A DNA stretch of 64,000 nt from Mesostigma viride (Eukaryota > Streptophyta > Mesostigmatophyceae > Mesostigmatales > Mesostigmataceae). Both the position numbers and the translations under genes were made by a program. The notes under the pieces are model-generated. The model had not been told where the DNA came from. It saw nothing but the letters and a program-made list of their open reading frames with translations, and did no database searches. The stretch is from the NCBI GenBank assembly GCA_009746045.1, contig RPFO01000471.1, positions 32,060 to 96,059 on the forward strand. The letters are read 5' to 3'. This document shows, in pieces, positions 59,325 to 64,000 of this stretch; the stretch's first letter is position 1, and the number at the start of each line of letters is the position of its first letter.

Positions 59325-60092
59325 GCCCCCCCCCACACCCACGCATGCATGCTAGCCCACCCCCACACCCACGCATGCATGCTAGCCCCGGCCCCGGCCC
59401 CCCCACACCCACGCATGCATGCTAGCCCCCCCCCACACCCACGCATGCATGCTAGCCCACACTCACACCCACGCATGCATGCTAGCCCACCCCCACACCC
59501 ACGCATGCATGCTAGCCCCCCCACACACCCACGCATGCATGCCAGCCCCCCCACACACCCACGCATGCATGACCGCCCCCCCCACACCCACGCATGCATG
59601 CTAGCCCACCCCCACACCCACGCATGCATGCTAGCCCCCCCACACACCCACGCATGGATGCCAGCCCCCACACACACCCACGCATGCATGACAGCCCCCC
59701 CACACACCCACGCATGCATGCTAGCCCCCCACACACACCCACGCATGCATGCCAGCCCCCATACACACCCACGCATGCATGCCAGCCCCCCCCCACACTT
59801 ACGCATGCATGCTAGCCCCCCACACACACCCACGCATGCATGCCAGCCCCCCCCCACACCCACGCATGCATGCCAGCCCCCCCCCACACTTACGCATGCA
59901 TGCTAGCCCCCCACACACACCCACGCATGCATGCCAGCCCCCCCCCACACCCACGCATGCAGGCTAGCCCAACCCCACACCCACGCATGCATGCCAGCCC
60001 ACCCCCACACCCACACGTGCATGCCAGCCCACCCCCACACCCACGCATGCATGCCAGCCCACCCCCACACCCACGCGTGCATGCCAGCCCAC
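59325..60092. repeat. About 28-bp minisatellite with CACGCATGCATG core
   Basis: About 27 units of CCCCACACCCACGCATGCAT plus GCTAGCC or GCCAGCC. The His/Pro/Cys-rich reading frames are by-products of the repeat. Confidence 0.95.
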
Positions 60093-60349
60093 CCCTAGCT
60101 TGAGCGTGCTTGTAAAGTTTTTGCATGGTTTATTAAAATGAGTGGAATATGTATTTATTGCATTAAATGTTAATTTTATTGATCATGAATGAAAATGGTC
60201 AACATTGCCGAAGTGCCCCTAAATTGCTCAATATTGTGTGCTCAAGAATTCAATGAGGATTGTCATCATGGAAACCCGCACAAATTCACGATTCCGGGCA
60301 TGCATGTGAAAGTATCAAGAACAATTTTCAATTAAGAATGGTATCTCAT
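60093..60349. other. Unique spacer between minisatellite and satellite
   Basis: AT-rich sequence without a recognisable gene. It is the only non-repetitive DNA between two large tandem arrays. Confidence 0.5.
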
Positions 60350-63300
60350 TGTTCCATGAATCAATATGACTCCATGTACGTAGACAAGCCATGATGACCC
60401 CATGGGAGCCTGAATCCTCATCATTAAATACATAAATGCCACCCATGTACGTAGACGGGCCATGATGACACCAATGGAGCCTGAATCCTCATCATTAATT
60501 ACATAAATGCCAACCATGTACATACACCAATGATGACACCATGGGAGCCTGAATCCTCATCATTAATTACATAAATGCCAACCATGTACGTAGGCCAGCC
60601 ATGATGACACTGTGGGAGCCTGAATCCTCATCATTAATTTCATACATGCCAACAACACGTAGACGGGCCATAATGACACCACGGGAGCCTGAATCCTCAT
60701 CATTTTTTTTTGACATCCATGTACGTAGGCCAGCCATGATGACACCATGGGAGCCTGAATCCTCATCATTTTTTTTCTGAGACATCCATGTACGTAGGCC
60801 AGCCATGATGACACCATGGGAGCCTGAATCCTCATCATTTTTTTTCTGAGACATCCATGTACGTAGGCCAGCCATGATGACACCATGGGAGCCTGAATCC
60901 TCATCATTAAATACATACATGCCATCCATGTACGTAGACAGGCCATGACATCTGACACCATGGGAGCCTGAATCCTCATCATTTACTATTCCTTGACATC
61001 CATGTACGTAGACGGGCCATGATGACACCATGGGAGCCTGAATCCTCTTCATTTTTTTTTCTTTGACATCCATGTACATACGTAGGCCAGCCATGATGAC
61101 ACCAATGGAGCCTGAATCCTCATCATTAATTACATACATAAATGCCATGATCATCAATGACCCCATGGGAGCCTGAATCCTCATCATTAAATACATAAAT
61201 GCCACGGTCCATGTACGTAGACGGGCCATGATGACACCAATGGAGCCTGAATCCTCATCATTAATTACATAAATGCCAACCATGTACATACACGGGCAAT
61301 GATGACACCATGGGAGCCTGAATCCTCATCATTAATTACATAAATGCCAACCATGTACGTAGGCCAGCCATGATGACACTATGGGAGCCTGAATCCTCAT
61401 CATTAATTTCATACATGCCAACAACACGTAGACGGGCCATAATGACACCACGGGAGCCTGAATCCTCATCATTTTTTTCTTTGACATCCATGTACGTAGG
61501 CCAGCCATGATGACACCATGGGAGCCTGAATCCTCATCATTTTTTTCTGAGACATCCATGTACGTAGGCCAGCCATGATGACACCATGGGAGCCTGAATC
61601 CTCATCATTTACATACATGCCATCCATGTACGTAGACAGGCCATGATGACACCATGGGAGCCTGAATCCTCATCATTTACTATTCCTTGACATCCATGTA
61701 CGTAGACGGGCCATGATGACACCATGGGAGCCTGAATCCTCATCATTTTTTTTCTTTGACATCCATGTACATACGTAGGCCAGCCATGATGACACCATGG
61801 AGCCTGAATCCTCATCATTAATTACATACATGCCATCCATGTACGTAGGCAGCCATGATGACACCATGGGAGCCTGAATCCTCATCATTTTTTTTCTTGA
61901 CATCCATGTACGTAGGCAGCCATGATGACACCATGGGAGCCTGAATCCTCATCATTTTACATACATGCCATCCATGTACGTACACGGGCCATGATGACAC
62001 CATGGGAGCCTGAATCCTCATCATTTTACATTCTTGACATCCATGTACGTAGACGGGCCATGATGACACCATGGAGCCTGAATCCTCATCATTAATTACA
62101 TAAATGCCAACCATGTACATACACGGGCAATGATGACACCATGGGAGCCTGAATCCTCATCATTTTTTTTTCTTGACATCCATGTACATACGTAGGCCAG
62201 CCATGATGACACCATGGGAGCCTGAATCCTCATCATTAATTACATACATGCCATCCATGTACGTAGACAGCCATGATGACACCATGGGAGCCTGAATCCT
62301 CATCATTTACTATTCCTTGACATCCATGTACGTAGGCCAGCCATGAGACACCATGGGAGCCTGAATCCTCCTCATTAATTACATAAATGCCAACCATGTA
62401 CGTAGACAAGCCATGATGACACCATGGGAGCCTGAATCCTCATCATTTACTATTCCTTGACATCCATGTACGTAGGCCAGCCATGATGACACCATGGGAG
62501 CCTGAATCCTCCTCATTACATAAATGCCAACCATGTACGTAGACAAGCCATGATGACACCATGGGAGCCTGAATCCTCATCATTTACTATTCCTTGACAT
62601 CCATGTACGTAGACGGGCCATGATGACACCATGGGAGCCTGAATCCTCATCATTTACTATTCCTTGACATCCATGTACGTAGGCCAGCCATGATGACACC
62701 ATGGGAGCCTGAATCCTCTCATCTTATTTTACATAAATGCCAACCATGTACGTAGACAAGCCATGATGACACCATGGGAGCCTGAATCCTCATCATTAAC
62801 TATTCCTTGACATCCATGTACGTAGGCCAGCCATGATGACACCATGGGAGCCTGAATCCTCATCATTAATTACATAAATGCCAACCATGTACGTAGACAA
62901 GCCATGATGACACCATGGGAGCCTGAATCCTCATCATTAATTACATAAATGCCACCATGTACGTAGACAGCCATGATGACACCATGGGAGCCTGAATCCT
63001 CATCATTAATTACATAAATGCCAACCATGTACGTAGACAGCCATGATGACACCATGGGAGCCTGAATCCTCATCATTAATTACATAAATGCCATCCATGT
63101 ACGTAGACAGCCATGATGACACCATGGGAGCCTGAATCCTCATCATTAATTACATAATGCCATCCATGTACGTAGGCCAGCCATGATGACACCATGGGAG
63201 CCTGAATCCTCATCATTAATTACATACATGCCAATGTACGTAGACAGCCATGATGACACCATGGGAGCCTGAATCCTCATCATTAATTACATGACATCCA

Positions 63301-64000
63301 TGTACGTAGGACAGCCATGATGACACCATGGGAGCCTGAATCCTCATCATTTTTACATTGACATCCATGTACGTAGACAGCCATGATGACACCATGGGAG
63401 CCTGAATCCTCATCATTAATTACATAGACATCCATGTACGTAGACAGCCATGATGACACCATGGGAGCCTGAATCCTCATCATTAATTACATACATGCCA
63501 TCCATGTACGTAGACAGCCATGATGACACCATGGGAGCCTGAATCCTCATCATTTACATTCCTTGACATCCATGTACGTAGACGGGCCATGATGACACCA
63601 TGGGAGCCTGAATCCTCATCATTAATTACATTGCCATCCATGTACGTAGGCCAGCCATGATGACACCATGGGAGCCTGAATCCTCATCATTAATTACATA
63701 CTTGACATCCATGTACGTAGACCAGCCATGATGACACCATGGGAGCCTGAATCCTCATCATTTTACATTGACATCCATGTACGTAGGCCAGCCATGATGA
63801 CACCATGGGAGCCTGAATCCTCATCATTAATTACATAAATGCCAACCATGTACGTACAGCCATGATGACACCATGGGAGCCTGAATCCTCATCATTAATT
63901 ACATAAATGCCAACCATGTACGTAGACAAGCCATGATGACACCATGGGAGCCTGAATCCTCATCATTAATTACATAAATGCCAACCATGTACATACACGG
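60350..64000. repeat. Satellite array, unit about 70 bp, about 50 copies, continues past window end
   Basis: A conserved core has CCATGTACGTAGRC, AGCCATGATGACACCATGGG and AGCCTGAATCCTCATCATT, separated by variable linkers. Linker types are ATTACATAAATGCCAA, TACTATTCCTTGACAT, TTTTTTTCTGAGACAT and TTTCATACATGCCAACAACA. Linker order repeats over longer distances (see findings). Minus-strand frames up to 240 codons are artefacts of a repeat with few stops. Confidence 0.95.

Noticed and set aside
59229-59906. His/Pro/Cys-rich 225-codon frame
   Set aside because: It is generated by the 28-bp minisatellite and frame is not kept along the array.
60567-61289. 240-codon minus frame in the satellite (NDEDSGSHGVIMAGLRTW repeats)
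   Set aside because: It is broken repeatedly by length changes of the linker and shows no start context or conservation of frame across the array.

Overview
The window looks like nuclear DNA of a green-lineage alga. The evidence is GC-rich exons split by many GT-AG introns and one likely GC-AG intron, a PsbP-domain protein with a chloroplast and twin-arginine lumen leader, a plant-type lysophosphatidate acyltransferase, and a very large hybrid histidine kinase. The genes sit in a repeat-rich landscape of LINE fragments, an LTR element, small inverted-repeat elements, microsatellites inside introns and a long satellite array. A large repeat-laden prasinophyte-type genome would fit, but the species cannot be fixed from this sequence alone.

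Layout. 1-1,330: 3' ends of decayed non-LTR retrotransposons (LINEs). 2,127-5,872 (-): ankyrin-repeat gene with about 460 bp of (GGGGC)n in an intron. 6,712-11,949 (+): seven-exon PsbP-like thylakoid-lumen gene, divergent from the ankyrin gene across about 840 bp. 12,800-14,710: LINE and small-element debris. 14,748-21,632: a young LTR retrotransposon lying on the minus strand, with 730-bp LTRs, a 5-bp target duplication and no recognisable gag/pol, so probably non-autonomous. 21,690-22,100: a nested inverted-repeat element. 22,560-25,810 or beyond (+): Ser/Thr kinase in at least four exons, each intron carrying a strong simple repeat. 29,125-43,996 (-): fourteen-exon gene reconstructed here as a 1,939-aa membrane hybrid histidine kinase with a degenerate, insertion-split receiver and a normal C-terminal receiver. 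44,000-50,600: gene-poor, with small repeats and inverted-repeat elements. 50,683-51,756 (+): main exon of a lysophosphatidate acyltransferase. 52,957-56,443 (-): three-exon transposase-like gene followed upstream by an array of GCCGGC-centred motifs. 59,325-60,092: about 28-bp minisatellite. 60,350-64,000: satellite of about 70 bp with higher-order structure, running off the window end.

How the genes relate. They are not an operon and share no obvious pathway. The histidine kinase is a plausible complete phosphorelay front end: membrane sensor, H536, pseudo-receiver, then receiver D1870. The PsbP-like protein acts in the thylakoid lumen and the acyltransferase in membrane lipid synthesis. 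Exon joins were worked out by eye from splice signals, reading phase and family motifs, with no transcript data.
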